This document shows positions 1-13,384 of a stretch of 64,000 bases of DNA, piece by piece. Within the stretch, counting starts at the first letter, position 1. The number at the start of each line of letters is the position of its first letter. The stretch is from Archivesica marissinica. Its lineage: Eukaryota > Mollusca > Bivalvia > Venerida > Vesicomyidae. Both the position numbers and the translations under genes were made by a program. The stretch is taken from NCBI GenBank assembly GCA_014843695.1, contig CM026390.1:18358306-18422305 (forward strand), in the 5' to 3' direction. The notes beneath the pieces were generated by a model. It was not told where the DNA came from, searched no databases, and saw only the letters and a list, made by a program, of their open reading frames with translations.

Positions 1-545
1 CTTGAATCGAAAGTGAGGCTCTGCAATGTTGATAAAACTTTATAATTGGCCGCCATTGTTTACGGGTCAACGGAACGATAAATAATTTTAAAAAGTACAA
101 TATGCGCCTGATTTGACATATTTACTCAATATTTAAGTCGTCCTTAGTTCAATTACGCCGAATCGACCCATCTAATTGTAATATTTAAAATCCACCATCT
201 CGTCGATATAACACAGAAACGGGACATTATATGTTTGCAATGTAAATGAGTCTACTGGAGCATTCGTGTATATTCGGAAATGATCGTGTATAATCGTGCC
301 TGTTCGGCGATTTCCGATGGAATTCCGTTTCTATATTTAGCGATATTATCTTGTAGAGAAAAGTTGTAGTTCTTCAAATCTACACCCTCATAAAAGTGGG
401 TGTAAGTAGATGGCGCTACGATCGGAAATCAAGTTTCCCCAGGCTGTCGGTGTAAGTAGATGGCGCTACGATCGGAAATGCAGTTTCCCCAGGCTGTCAT
501 TTTGCCAGAAGTTAAAAACTCACAGACTGGAACCCAGGCTCGGTA
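1..545 (+). repeat. Interspersed repeat 'U', edge copy
   Basis: The sequence recurs at 17826-18080 (same strand) and 63430-63955 (opposite strand). Shared landmarks are a stretch near 245 about a cattcgtgtat motif, a tagatggcgctacgatcgg motif and a gactggaacccaggct motif near its right end. This copy has a 50-bp internal tandem duplication (about 399-448 and 449-498). No protein homology is seen. The left end may lie outside the window, so type and full length are unknown. Confidence 0.7.
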
Positions 546-614
546 CTGGCTTCACCGTAATGCTTCAGTACAGAGTCCTAGTATCCATGTTTAATTGTCT
601 AAATGAAATAGCTC

Positions 615-1053
615 TTAAAGCAGCCCTATATCGTATGAAATAAAAGATATTTGAAAAATTCAAATTTTATGTATGGGTAGCAATGCTGCTACACATTCTT
701 AAATTATAATTTGTATAATTATGTTCAATTAGTAAACATTGTTGTTTTTTTGCGATAAAACAAACTCGAAACCGAAAGTAGGACTTTCCGAGTCGGTCGG
801 TCACGCGCACTTGTTTACAATCGGAACCTGATTTACATTCGGAATGCATCGTCCTCCTTCGGCAATGGTGAAAACAAGCATGGCATATCCGCTGTTGTTT
901 CACGCATGCGCGCTGTGTGTGTTTAATTTCGTGTGTTAATAAACAAATTCGCATATACGACGGCATATATTTATTTGAATTTTATCGTTTCTGAGCGACT
1001 ATTTCCATTTTTGTAAACACACACACATTTATTACGATGTAATGCTGCTTTAA
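615..1053. mobile_element. MITE-A copy 1 (TTAA-flanked)
   Basis: It is bounded by TTAA on both sides. Terminal inverted repeats are a degraded AGCAGCxxTAtATCG on the left and CGATGTAATGCTGCT on the right. Internal sequence matches the MITE-A copies at 4989, 13385, 26150 and 58460, with a large internal deletion. No transposase is encoded. TTAA targets are known for piggyBac-type elements, so a piggyBac-like non-autonomous element is an inference. Confidence 0.75.
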
Positions 1054-1903
1054 ATCGTGTTGCATCCCAAACTTATGTCAATATTTAATCGTTTTCTGTC
1101 TACAAAGTAACCACGCTACTGGTACATTGTAATCTAATGAAAAGAGTTATGAATATGGACCATACTAGCTAAAGGGTCTGCTATGGATTGCTACGATCGC
1201 AGATATTAATTGACTAGTGGTCTTGCAGATAACACTTGATCTAAAAGCATCTACGAATACAAACAAGATAGCCATAGAAAGCCGTGTGTTGGGCTACAGA
1301 GAAATGGCTTCCCATGGGGGATACATACGTGAATATGATACTATGGAATCAGGCAGGTTTAAGCAAACACATTAATGACGATGCTCATATAGCCCTAATG
1401 GATGGCAGTCTCCTCTGGGGACGAAACGAAAATATAGAACAGTCGATGTCTAATTGAATAAATAAATATGTTTTAGTAGACTTACGTCTATCCCTACGAT
1501 ATGTGAAACTGCATGTCTGAAGATATGGTTGTGAGGGGGGGATTTAAGGTCGAACCGACAGCATGGGTCACATGGCGACTCTCCAGCTAGTATGTTTGTG
1601 AGGAAAGCTATCCAGTTGGCTTGCGGAAGATTGGTTGCTATAGCCTATATCCCGTCCGTTCTGAAATACTGTTCAAATGGGGCACCCAGGTTCGCCCTCC
1701 CCACGAATAATGGAAATTCGCCATATAACCTAAGCTGTTGGGGTATATCCAAACAACAAACAAACAATTAATTGGGAAGAGAGCCGCGTCCTCAATATTG
1801 AAAAAGCGTGTAACCCATCCCAGGTTTATATGTATGCATGTAGATTTGCGAAACAGTATGCATAAAATATAGTGGCTTCAGAACAAATTGCAATGTAAAT
1901 ATG
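1054..1903. other. No recognised feature
   Basis: Read on both strands. No open frame of note, no repeat shared with the rest of the window and no tRNA-like box was found. Confidence 0.5.
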
Positions 1904-2146
1904 TACAGTCAAATCTGTGTTAGTGGTCACCTCCATTAAGCAGCCAACCTGTAGTATGTACTGTACAGTCAAACCTGTGTTAGTTGTCATCTCCATTAAG
2001 CAGCCAACCTGTATTAAGCAGCCATTTTCTAAATTCCCAAAATGCTGTTTTACAATACATTTCACCTCTATTAAGCAGCCACCTGTGCTAAGCAGCCACT
2101 TTCTGTGATTCCCTTGGCTGGCTGCTTAAGACAGGTTTTCACTGTA
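1904..2146. mobile_element. MITE-P copy 1 (pogo/mariner-like, TA-flanked)
   Basis: Ends are tACAGTCAAAtCTGTGTTAG and the reverse complement of TACAGTgAAAACCTGTCTTAAG, flanked by TA. The interior repeats the phrase ATTAAGCAGCCA. The left end is duplicated inside the element (1904-1960 and about 1963-2010). CAGT termini with a TA target are known for pogo/Tigger-type Tc1-mariner elements; the assignment is inferred from termini only. Confidence 0.75.
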
Positions 2147-2869
2147 GTCAAGAGATAGATCATACTTATGACATTAGAAATGCTCTATTTCTTTTCTTTG
2201 TTTTTCTTTTTAAGTGATACATTTTAGCCTTATATATTGTTTTTCGTGAGTAGACTTACATAAATGGAAACAACCAAGCTGAAAGGGAATTCCTTACTAA
2301 ATGCTATCACCCGTATCTACCAGTTGCTTATATTTTGTGCTGGTATCTAAGATATCGTAGTAACCACGCCAACAAAGGTATCAATGTTTTTAATTTGAAC
2401 CATGTTGTACAGAAATCAACTAAATAAAATAAAATGAGAAACGGAAATGAAGGCAATAACATGCTTGCTTTCACCTTTCTTGCTAGATAGCATCGATTAA
2501 TCAACGTATTTAATTATTATTCCTATTTTGCCTCAAGATTATATAGATACACGACAAACAATCGACTAACAATGGTACTAATTTACTCAGATCGTATCAC
2601 GGAGACAGAAAAAAGGGCATTATTATTGTTCAACATTGCGTTAAAACGGGAATTTATACCAACTAAATCTGTATTTTCCCATCTCTGGCGTACAATTATA
2701 AGCACCAAGCGATGCTAATGGTGGCATAAAATGTGTTCTTGCTTAACTTACAGTAATATGCAAAACGATTAGCCACATATAGTCATAAACAATACGTATG
2801 TAGATGGCACATTCCGACTTGTATTGTTTCATGTGAGCTAGTCAAGTATTTGTTAGACCATTATCAACA
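2147..2869. other. No recognised feature
   Basis: AT-rich intergenic sequence with no coding signal and no repeat shared elsewhere in the window. Confidence 0.5.
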
Positions 2870-3300
2870 TCAGTATTGTAAATACACATTGTATACTGTT
2901 GATGTTGATGTTAATACAGTATCTGTTTGAGACTTGTCGATTTTACATACATTTAGTCTGTGTATTGTAAACACACATTTTATCCTGTTGATGTTAATAC
3001 AGTATCTGTTAGAGCATTATCGATTTTACATTCATTTAGTTAAGTATGTGTATTGTAAACGCAAACTTTACTTAGTCGGTGTTAATACAGCATATGTTAG
3101 TGCCGTATCGATTTTACATTCATCTGTGTATTGTAAATGCAAACTTTGCTTAGTCGGTGTTAATACAGCATATGTTAGTGCCTTATCGATTTTACATTCA
3201 TATAGTCTGTGTATTGTAAACGCAAACTTTGCTTAGTCGGTGTTAATACATCATCTGTTTAGAACCTTATCAGTTTTACATTCATTTACAGTGTATATTG
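2870..3300 (+). repeat. Approximately 80-bp tandem repeat, five diverged copies
   Basis: Units carry the anchors gattttacattcattta, gtgtattgtaaac and gttaatacag, spaced 78-92 bp apart. The last three units are closest to each other. The short open frame across it is a by-product of repetition. Confidence 0.8.
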
Positions 3301-3334
3301 TCACTACGCTGAATGGGTGCTATTCTATAATATA

Positions 3335-3480
3335 TTAATCACTCTCGTTGTCGCGGATGAAAGCGTATATGTTGTCATTCGTGTGGGAGGAAACCGGAGT
3401 ATCCGGAGAAAACCCACCTGCCCACTCTGGCGACCACCGTACCATCTCACATACGACCCCAGGTCGTGTCAGTGCAATGT
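3335..3480 (-). mobile_element. SINE-C copy 1, head-truncated
   Basis: Read on the minus strand, it has the conserved SINE-C body (ccggtttcctcccacacgaa, then cgctttcatcc) and the start of the shared tail. Most of the tRNA-like head is missing. Confidence 0.75.
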
Positions 3481-3529
3481 AGATAGTTGGTAACATAGTT
3501 GGTCATCACTCGCACTTATATTACTGATT

Positions 3530-3996
3530 GTGATTAACAAAAACTTTAGCAAATACATGTGGAACTTTAGTGTAACTTTCTTCGTTTGTGTGAGCGGGTC
3601 TTTAATCGCGTTACGGTCAAGCTATTGTTCATGTCATAGGCTGCACCATTGCGTCCTGCATAGGCACCCGGAGGTTTCAGTCACCCGACGGGGAACACTT
3701 GACTTGGCTCCCAAGACGGACACGACGTGGTCATGCAGGGCACGCACTTCATTGAATGCCTCGGATACTGGGATGCTGGAAATGTTTCATTGCCGATGGG
3801 ACTCTTTCCTGCGATACGTAATGCATTTTCGCTTAGTGACCGAGAGCCCAGCAGATTTATTTCAGATCGGCGATGCGACAGAGTCGCTTCGAGCCTGCTA
3901 ATCGTCAAATCCATTCTTCGATTGAGTACGACAACATTGGAGTTGTGTGAACCCAAAAAGGAACCGTTTTGGAAAGAAGCTGACGTCTTCTCATGA
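3530..3996. other. Unidentified GC-richer patch with overlapping open frames
   Basis: This stretch is less AT-rich than its surroundings and is open in several frames (about 123 codons + at 3530-3901, 89 codons + at 3727-3996, 91 codons - at 3681-3956). I recognise no domain in any frame, and splice signals are not convincing. It may be an exon, a decayed element or chance. Confidence 0.25.
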
Positions 3997-4988
3997 CGTG
4001 CTAATTCATCAAATTGTCACATATTACATCAGGATCATTTTACTTCAAGATCGTCATTCTACAAGACTCATTCGACAAAATCTACATTTCGTGATAATCG
4101 ACGCAAGGGCTTATGATCTTAGAATGTGGTTCGCCTATGGCGGGGATAAATAAACCCAACATCTACAATCAAATCAAGGAAATACCAATCATCTTACAGT
4201 ATTACTGAGAAAATCCTGGAAATAATTCAGCTGCCTCAGCACATATACTCTACTGGAAAGGTCTGAGAAATGAATTTCCATGATTGGTCGTTCAATATTA
4301 CAGAAAATCTTATATGCAGTTTTACCGACCAACCTTATTTGTATAGCCAGAGGATAAGAAACATAAATTGACTATTAAATAAGTTTGCCTAATCTAGAAA
4401 AATGACGCAAACTCATTAGCAGCAATGCATTCGAGAGTAATCTATAGAATTCAAATGTGTGTTTTTGACAGGAAATTGTTGTTGTCTTTATGTAACAATG
4501 GTTGTTGATGGACTTGTGACATTCCGCTATGTTATTCAATAAATAGTATCAGAGGAAGAGACGATGCGGCCTTATCAGCGGCTCACAGAAATCTCTGGGA
4601 AAATTGGATTACTTTTCAGCGTTTGACGTCTATGGGAAGTGTTTAAGAGGATTCACGAAACTAGTTACGGAAACAATAATTAGCTTTTGAATAAATAGAT
4701 GTTCACAGATAAAACTATATAATAACGTAACTAAATTCCATTTAGTATAATCCGCAAACGGCAGCGTTAGATTAGTAAACTGTCCTAAATAGTATTACTG
4801 TACAAGTGAGAAATGCGAAAAATATTACACCCAAATTGAAAGCTAAATATTCCTTATGAAAGCTGTTTAGAAGTAGTATCGATTGGTGTTTGCATTATTC
4901 ATTATTTGTCGCTGCTCAATTTCCAGGAAGAAGCTATGTTTGTTGGTGTTGGTGTTTGTCCAATTTAATTTACGATTTCTACAATTCT
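3997..4988. other. No recognised feature
   Basis: AT-rich sequence without coding, tRNA-like or repeat signals that I can support. Confidence 0.45.
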
Positions 4989-5599
4989 TTAAAGCAGCAT
5001 TACATCGTAAGAAATAAAAGATATTTGAAAAATTCAAATTTTACGTATGTGTAGCAATGCTGCTACACATTCTAACATTATACTTTGTATGCTTATGTTC
5101 ATTTGGTAAACAGTGTTATTTTGCGATAAAACAATCTCGAAACTGAAAGTAGGACTTTCCGAGTTGATCGGTCACGCACTTGTTTACAACCGGAACGCAT
5201 CGTCCGCACTTGTTTACATTCGGAATGCATCGTCCCCATTTGTCCCACGTTGTTTTTTTAAGTTAAATTACTTGATATGTTGATTCATACTTCTGTTAGC
5301 TAAGTCTTTTAGGGGCATGTCTACATCCCCGCGAGGGGTTCGACATTAGAAGAAGATAGATAGATAGTCTTTCATGTTCAAAATATATACGTTCTTTTCT
5401 ACATCCTCTGTTGTTTCACGCATGCGCATTGTGCGTGTTTTAATTTTGTGTGTTGATAAACAAATTCGCGTATACGACGGTTTAAATTTATTGGAATTGT
5501 ATCGTTTCTGAGCGACTATTTCGATTTTTGTAAACACACACACATTAGTATTTATATTTTACCCAAAACATCCTTTATTACGATGTAATGCTGCTTTAA
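4989..5599. mobile_element. MITE-A copy 2
   Basis: TTAA at both ends. Terminal inverted repeats are AGCAGCATTACATCGTAA and its mirror ATTACGATGTAATGCTGCT. It carries the internal ccccgcgaggggttcgacat block that resembles the SINE-P tail, and a short gatagatagatag run. About 610 bp, no transposase. Confidence 0.85.
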
Positions 5600-5693
5600 A
5601 TTGTTCTGTACGAAATTCTGTGGCATTTGTCGCCGGATCAGGAACGAACCATCTTCTAGTACAAATATCCTGTATTTACTATTAACTATGTAA

Positions 5694-5985
5694 CAGACGG
5701 ATCTGTAGTCCAGTGGTAGCACGCTGGACTGGTAATCCAGGGATCGCAGGTACGATCCCCCGCCTGACCCTAATAAAACTAACAATCTTTCAGATGGGAC
5801 GTTAATCCGAGGTCGCGTGTCGGTGCTTTACACCGTGCACGTAAAAGAACCAGAGGAGACTCTGGAATGGGTCTCTGTATCATTGCACTATCCTCCAAAA
5901 TCTAAAATGACTAAATCTCTTCAGGAGGCGTCGCTCATATGGGCAACCGGTAGCGACGATAAATAAACGTAAATCACACACACAC
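5694..5985 (+). mobile_element. SINE-T copy 1, full length
   Basis: The head folds as a tRNA-Thr-like sequence. The anticodon arm is CTGGA-CTGGTAA-TCCAG, which gives anticodon GGT, followed by B box GGTACGATCC. The body follows (gacgttaatccgagg, gtgcacgtaaaagaacc). The tail hairpin CGTCGCT...AGCGACG is followed by ataaataaacgtaaa and a CA-rich end. Confidence 0.9.
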
Positions 5986-6369
5986 CCTGTGTTATTTGGC
6001 TTAAACATATTTATTTCACTACATAAACATTCACAAAACAATACATGTACACGAAATCAAACAAGAAAGTATATAGGAACGGATTAAAACGGAAGCAGAG
6101 CTTACATATATATATAGTTTCTCTCCTATAATTTGCAGCACATTAATAACAAAGGACATTAATTTAAGAAATAAAGCCAAAGAAAGAAAGTATTATGAGT
6201 AGTAGTATTAGTATAATGATTTATTATATTATGTAATGGATGCGTTCTGATTTACAAATAAGACCACATGTTAAATTTATAATATTTAACATTTAGCAAT
6301 GAATATGGTTACGAAGGGTTTACTACTCGGCCATGTTATACAACTTTGCAACAACTTCAATTTTGTATG

Positions 6370-6625
6370 TTTGGTTTTGTGTTTTGTTGTGTCTTTTGAC
6401 CTTCTCCTTGTTAGAAATAAAGAACTATTTTGCTTTAATTATAAGACACATATCAGATAAATATTACATGTATTTACACATAGATATAAATATAAATGGC
6501 TGTGGGAGCTCATTTGTATAAAATGTATGCTTTATGTTTGCACTGTTCGCTAACTGTATATAATATGTATATATGTCCTCATGGGCTTGACAGCCTATTG
6601 GAATTTAATAAAATAAACTAAAACT
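6370..6625 (+). repeat. Possible LINE 3' end remnant
   Basis: The end reads cctcatgggcttgacagcct then attggaatttaataaaataa. It resembles 14487-14525, which lies downstream of a LINE zinc-finger fragment. No coding part is recognisable here. Confidence 0.4.
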
Positions 6626-6679
6626 ATAAACTAAACTATTATTTTTATTAGTTGCCGCCCAAAAAGCCGGCGACAATAT

Positions 6680-7204
<525 letters not shown>

Positions 7205-7266
7205 CGCCGGGGTTGAAAACATGACCTCATGGTGGGGGTGATTAACCCATTTCATTATGGATACAT

Positions 7267-7475
7267 TTAAAGGCTTTTGCAAACAACATAGATCCAGATC
7301 AGCCGCAGCCTGACTCTGTGTGCTGATCAGGATCTATGTTGGTTGCTAGATAGCCATGTGTTTTAGCAAGAGCATCTGAATAGCAAACAGCATAGAGCCT
7401 GATCAGACGCCACGCTCCGTGGCGGCTGATCTGGCTCTATGTTCTTTGCAAATACTGTTTGAACGGTATCCAGAA
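7267..7475. mobile_element. MITE-F copy 1 (fold-back element)
   Basis: It contains paired inverted blocks around aacatagatccagatcag and ctgatcaggatctatgtt, and a second stem around catagagcctgatcag. Related copies are at 45458, 49598 and 62262. The TTAA at the left end is present; the right terminus is decayed. Confidence 0.7.
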
Positions 7476-8375
7476 TGAAATGGGCTATATATGTCCACAA
7501 ACATGCTAATACTATCTGCGCATGTTCTCTGTGTGATGGAGTTTTATATTCTACAATTCGTTAAATTACAAATTTATCAATTTGTATAGGCATTGCGTGT
7601 TGTATATGCCTATATATCCAGTGAATATTTACACACATAATTTCACAAATATAAATATTTACGACGGGGATTGTTGATGTTGGCTGTACGTGCACACGTG
7701 CGTGCGTGTAAATGTGCGGACAGGATAACTCATAAGTTGTCAGTGGATGTAGACAGTTTGTCTGTGAGGAAATTATTCAATTTTGAGAAAATATGTCCAT
7801 TGCCTGTTATCATGGCGGTCAGCAACTTCTGTGCTATATAATAACTATTTATGTACATACATCGAACACGTGCGGCAAGGTAGACATGTGACCTTTTAAA
7901 TAAGCCATATCCCATAACCTAACCGTTGACCTTTCAGTTGACCCTTCAAGGTCAAATCAAAGTCACGTGCGACCAATCATTTGTTCGTGTGTCAAATACC
8001 GGTGCATTTCTCTCAGTCGTGTCCTCTACTTAATTTAAATGTTATGTGTTTACTGCCTTAAGGCAAACGTAGATCAGACGATTTTATTTATTTAAACTTG
8101 TTTTGCAATCCAAATTATTCAAAATTTGTAAAACAATTGTATTATTCGTATGTTTTGCATGTACTTTAGTGGACCTATATACTGTTTAAACTAAACGATG
8201 TTATAGAATCTGTCCGAGTATGCATAATATGATTTCGATGATTCAATCTACAAATTACAACGAATTACTAAATATTTGTACATTTATCCAGGGGGCTCTT
8301 TCATTACGCAATACGATTAGGTAATCACCCAATAACTATAGCTGTATTATGGTAGAATTACCATCAACCTGTTGA
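7476..8375. other. No recognised feature
   Basis: AT-rich sequence with no supported gene or shared repeat. Confidence 0.45.
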
Positions 8376-8873
8376 CGGTATGCAGGTTGTATGTGACGGT
8401 ATGCGGGTTGTATGTGACGGTGTGCGGGTTATATGTGACGGTATGCGGGTGATATGTGATGGTATGTGGGCTATATGTGACGATATGCGGGTGATATGTG
8501 ATGGTATGTGGGCTATATGTGACGATATGCGGGTTATATGTGACGGTATGCGGGTTATATGTGACGGTATGCGGATTGTATGTGACGGTATGTGGGTTAT
8601 ATGTGACGGTGTGCTGGTGATATGTGACGGTGTGCGGGTTGTATGTGACGGTATTGGGGTTATATGTGACGGTGTGCTGGTGATATGTGACGGTATGCGG
8701 GTTGTATGTGACGGTATGCGGGTTGTATGTGACGGTGTGCGGGTTATATGTGACGGTATGCGGGTTGTATGTGACGGTATGCGGGTTGTATGTGACGGTG
8801 TGCGGGTTATATGTGACGGTGTGCGGGTTGTATGTGACGATATGCGGGTGATATGTGACGATACGCTAGTTTT
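8376..8873 (+). repeat. 21-bp minisatellite, about 24 copies
   Basis: Unit is atgcgggttatatgtgacgg plus t. Variation is concentrated at gta/gtg and tat/gat positions. Because 21 is a multiple of three, both strands stay open (MRVVCDG-type and SHITRTP-type heptads). I treat these as repeat artefacts, not genes. Confidence 0.95.
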
Positions 8874-8948
8874 TCCGACTTTCTGAGTAGACGTATGTGT
8901 ATAAACAAGCACGTGCATTGTACTCTCTGTATTCCAAGATAAACTCGT

Positions 8949-9175
8949 GTGGAAGTCGTAATAGCGCAGTGGATACGCGTTCGGAAAGGCCCGGCGTTCG
9001 ACCCTCCGCTGGACCCGTTACGATTGTGCCCTTAGGCAAGGCATTTAAATTCCACATTTCCTCTTCTCTTGCCCTCGTGGCGATGGATTCTATCAGGAAT
9101 GAGGTCTCGAGAACGATTAATATAAGTTGTAAGAACTTGTTTTGCAATCGAGCTAAAATAAATTCGTATAAGTAA
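8949..9175 (+). mobile_element. SINE-B copy 1
   Basis: The head has a tRNA-like A-box region (atagcgcagtggat) and a B box (gttcgaccct). The body includes ggcatttaaattccac and gcgatggattc. The tail is gattaatataagttgtaaga then cttgttttgcaatcgagc. Confidence 0.85.
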
Positions 9176-9617
9176 AGATAAACACTTGAGATAAATTACA
9201 GTATGCATATAGTTGATGGCTAGATTTAACAGCACTGACGCCGTTTCATCTCTGACACTAATATGAATGCCAGCGATTGCTGCCAACTGAAAGTTACTCA
9301 TTTATTGTATATACTGTATAATGTTATCGTTTATATGAAAACAGACACATAGCTTATAATTAGTTCCAGTGTTCATCGATTTATGGATAACTGTGGTACA
9401 CATATCTCGGAGCAGATGTGTGTGTGCCGGAGGCGAAATATTGTTTGAACTTTATTTATTATATATCCATTAGGCTTTATGCTAACGATGGCAGTACCAT
9501 TATTCAAATATAATATGAACCGTGAATTCATAAATATACAATAGGACGTATTCGGAGAAGGCTAGACGATATAGTGCTAGGAACAGTAATGCAAACACAC
9601 TAGCCTTAATATATATA

Positions 9618-12386
9618 TACTAGAGGACATGGAAAACCCACACCTACATTATATACTAGAGGACATAGAAAACCCACACCTACATTATATACTTGAGGAC
9701 ATAGAAAACCCACACCTACATTATATACTAGAGGACATGGAAAACGCACACCTACATCATATACTAGAGGACATAGAAAACACACACCTACATTATATAC
9801 TAGAGGACATGGAAAACGCACACCTACATTATTTACTAGAGGACATAGAAAACGCACACCTACATTATATACTAGAGGACATAGAAAACGCACTCCTACA
9901 TTATATACCAGAGGACATAGAAAACGCACACCTACATTATATACTAGAGGACATAGAAAACGCTCACCTACATTATATACTAGAGGACATAGAAAACGCA
10001 CACCTATATTATATACTAGAGGACATAGAAAACGCACACCTACATTATATACTAGAGGACATAGAAAACGCACACCTACATTATATACTAGAGGACATAG
10101 AAAACGCACACCTACATTATATACTAGAGGACATAGAAAACGCACACCTACATTATATACTAGAGGACATAGAAAACGCACACCTACATTATATACTAGA
10201 GGACATAGAAAACGCACACCTACATTATATACTAGAGGACATAGAAAACGCACACCTACATTATATACTAGAGGACATAGAAAACGCACACCTACATTAT
10301 ATACTAGAGGACATAGAAAACGCACACCTACATTATATACTAGAGGACATAGAAAACGCACACCTACATTATATACTAGAGGACATAGAAAACGCACACC
10401 TACATTATATACTAGAGGACATAGAAAACGCACACCTACATTATATACTAGAGGACATAGAAAACGCACACCTACATTATATACTAGAGGACATAGAAAA
10501 CGCACACCTACATTATATACTAGAGGACATAGAAAACGCACACCTACATTATATACTAGAGGACATAGAAAACGCACACCTACATTATATACTAGAGGAC
10601 ATAGAAAACGCACACCTACATTATATACTAGAGGACATAGAAAACGCACACCTACATTATATACTAGAGGACATAGAAAACGCACACCTACATTATATAC
10701 TAGAGGACATAGAAAACGCACACCTACATTATATACTAGAGGACATAGAAAACGCACACCTACATTATATACTAGAGGACATAGAAAACGCACACCTACA
10801 TTATATACTAGAGGACATAGAAAACGCACACCTACATTATATACTAGAGGACATAGAAAACGCACACCTACATTATATACTAGAGGACATAGAAAACGCA
10901 CACCTACATTATATATAGAGGACATAGAAAACGCACACCTACATTATATACTAGAGGACATAGAAAACGCACACCTACATTATATACTAGAGGACATAGA
11001 AAACGCACACCTACATTATATACTAGAGGACATAGAAAACGCACACCTACATTATATACTAGAGGACATAGAAAACGCACACCTACATTATATACTAGAG
11101 GACATAGAAAACGCACACCTACATTATATACTAGAGGACATAGAAAACGCACACCTACATTATATACTAGAGGACATAGAAAACGCACACCTACATTATA
11201 TACTAGAGGACATAGAAAACGCACACCTACATTATATACTAGAGGACATAGAAAACGCACACCTACATTATATACTAGAGGACATAGAAAACGCACACCT
11301 ACATTATATACTAGAGGACATAGAAAACGCACACCTACATTATATACTAGAGGACATAGAAAACGCACACCTACATTATATACTAGAGGACATAGAAAAC
11401 GCACACCTACATTATATACTAGAGGACATAGAAAACGCACACCTACATTATATACTAGAGGACATAGAAAACGCACACCTACATTATATACTAGAGGACA
11501 TAGAAAACGCACACCTACATTATATACTAGAGGACATAGAAAACGCACACCTACATTATATACTAGAGGACATAGAAAACGCACACCTACATTATATACT
11601 AGAGGACATAGAAAACGCACACCTACATTATATACTAGAGGACATAGAAAACGCACACCTACATTATATACTAGAGGACATAGAAAACGCACACCTACAT
11701 TATATACTAGAGGACATAGAAAACGCACACCTACATTATATACTAGAGGACATAGAAAACGCACACCTACATTATATACTAGAGGACATAGAAAACGCAC
11801 ACCTACATTATATACTAGAGGACATAGAAAACGCACACCTACATTATATACTAGAGGACATAGAAAACGCACACCTACATTATATACTAGAGGACATAGA
11901 AAACGCACACCTACATTATATACTAGAGGACATAGAAAACGCACACCTACATTATATACTAGAGGACATAGAAAACGACACCTACATTATATACTAGAGG
12001 ACATAGAAAACGCACACCTCATTATATACTAGAGGACATAGAAAACGCACACCTACATTATATACTAGAGGACATAGAACGCACACCTACATTATATACT
12101 AGAGGACATAGAAAACGCACACCTACATTATATACTAGAGGACATAGAAAACGCACACCTACATTATATACTAGAGGACATAGAAAACGCACACCTACAT
12201 TATATACTAGAGGACATAGAAAACGCACACCTACATTATATACTAGAGGACATAGAAAACGCACACCTACATTATATACTAGAGGACATAGAAAACGCAC
12301 ACCTACATTATATACTAGAGGACATAGAAAACGCACACCTACATTATATACTAGAGGACATAGAAAACGCACGCCTACATTATATA
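9618..12386 (+). repeat. 36-bp satellite array, about 77 copies
   Basis: The unit is tactagaggacatagaaaac followed by gcacacctacattata. The first eight or so copies at the left differ (ggacatgg, aaaaccc, ttgagg). Copies from about 10020 on are almost identical. Short deletions shift the frame near 10914, 11973, 12018 and 12078. The 12-codon unit keeps both strands open for hundreds of codons, and these frames are not genes. Confidence 0.98.
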
Positions 12387-12563
12387 ATTATTATTACGAA
12401 ATACGAAGGATTCCATCGAAGATATGTCACATCTTTATTATAAAACACAAACTGAACAACTAAAAATATTTCAAAATGTTTAAAACTGTATTTATATAGT
12501 TATTGTTTTTCATGTAAAAAATACACTTATCCGAAGTGTGCGTTTTCTATGTCCTCTATTATA
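9618..12563. mobile_element. MITE-S36, giant copy with embedded 36-bp satellite
   Basis: The left terminus tactagaggacatagaaaac is itself the repeated unit. The right terminus is its inverted copy (gttttctatgtcctctatta). The body at 12387-12540 matches the bodies at 44366-44530 and 61760-61880. It encodes no protein I recognise. The array fills 9618-12386. Confidence 0.85.
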
Positions 12564-12730
12564 CGTTCCTTGGTAACATGAGACTGGAAAGTAATTATGA
12601 AAACAAGCAAGTTATGCATATTGACCTAGCATTGCTTATGCAAGCCTTATTTCACAAACGTAGTGTGCTTTATTACAAATTATATCAAATTAGATTTGTT
12701 TCCATAAAAGCATCTAAAGCAAAAATTGGC

Positions 12731-13003
12731 GTGTGTGCTTTACGTTTATTTATCGTCGCTACCGGTTGCCCATATGAGCGACGCCTCCTGAAGAGATTAG
12801 TCATTTTAGAAGTTTGGAGGATAGTGCAATGATACAGACAGAGACCCATTCCAGAATCTCCTCTGGTTCGTTTACGTGCACGATGTAAAGCACCGACACG
12901 AGACCTCCGTTTAACGTCCCATCTGAAAGACTTAATTTTATTAGGGTCAGACGGGGGATCGAATCTGCGATCCATGGATTACCAGTCCAGCGTGTTACCA
13001 CTT
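12731..13003 (-). mobile_element. SINE-T copy 2, head-truncated
   Basis: Minus-strand tail hairpin, body and anticodon arm are present. The 5' part of the tRNA head is lost beyond the A box. Confidence 0.85.
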
Positions 13004-13384
13004 TTATTAGCCCGCGTTCCAGACGGCCCTAGTACTTTCTACTGACAAAAAGTCAAGTGCACATTAGCAGAAACTAAAAATAAAAACATTGCTTAGCCTA
13101 GCAAGAGAAACCGAGATAGGTAACCTCCGCCAAGCTGTTAAAATGTCCATGTTTGCCCTATCTGATAATGGTGAAGATACATTAACAATCCTGGACCTGG
13201 ACCCCACACAATCTAATGGATTTCGTCCTTGACAGGACTCCCATCATTCACCAAAGTTCATGAAAATCCGTCCATAACTTTTTGATCATTTATGATAATA
13301 AAAAAAAACTAAGAAATAAACGGAGACAAAACATAACCTCCCTGGTTGATATAATAATTAATATGTAACTATTTATGTTTGACG

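Noticed and set aside
5694..5770. A tRNA-Thr gene
   Set aside because: The tRNA-like sequence is the head of a dispersed SINE with a constant body and tail; the same applies to the Arg-, Ser- and Pro-like heads.
9606..12372. Long open frames (up to 439 codons) on both strands
   Set aside because: They are the translation of a 36-bp tandem repeat with no stop in the unit; there is no start context, domain or non-repetitive sequence.
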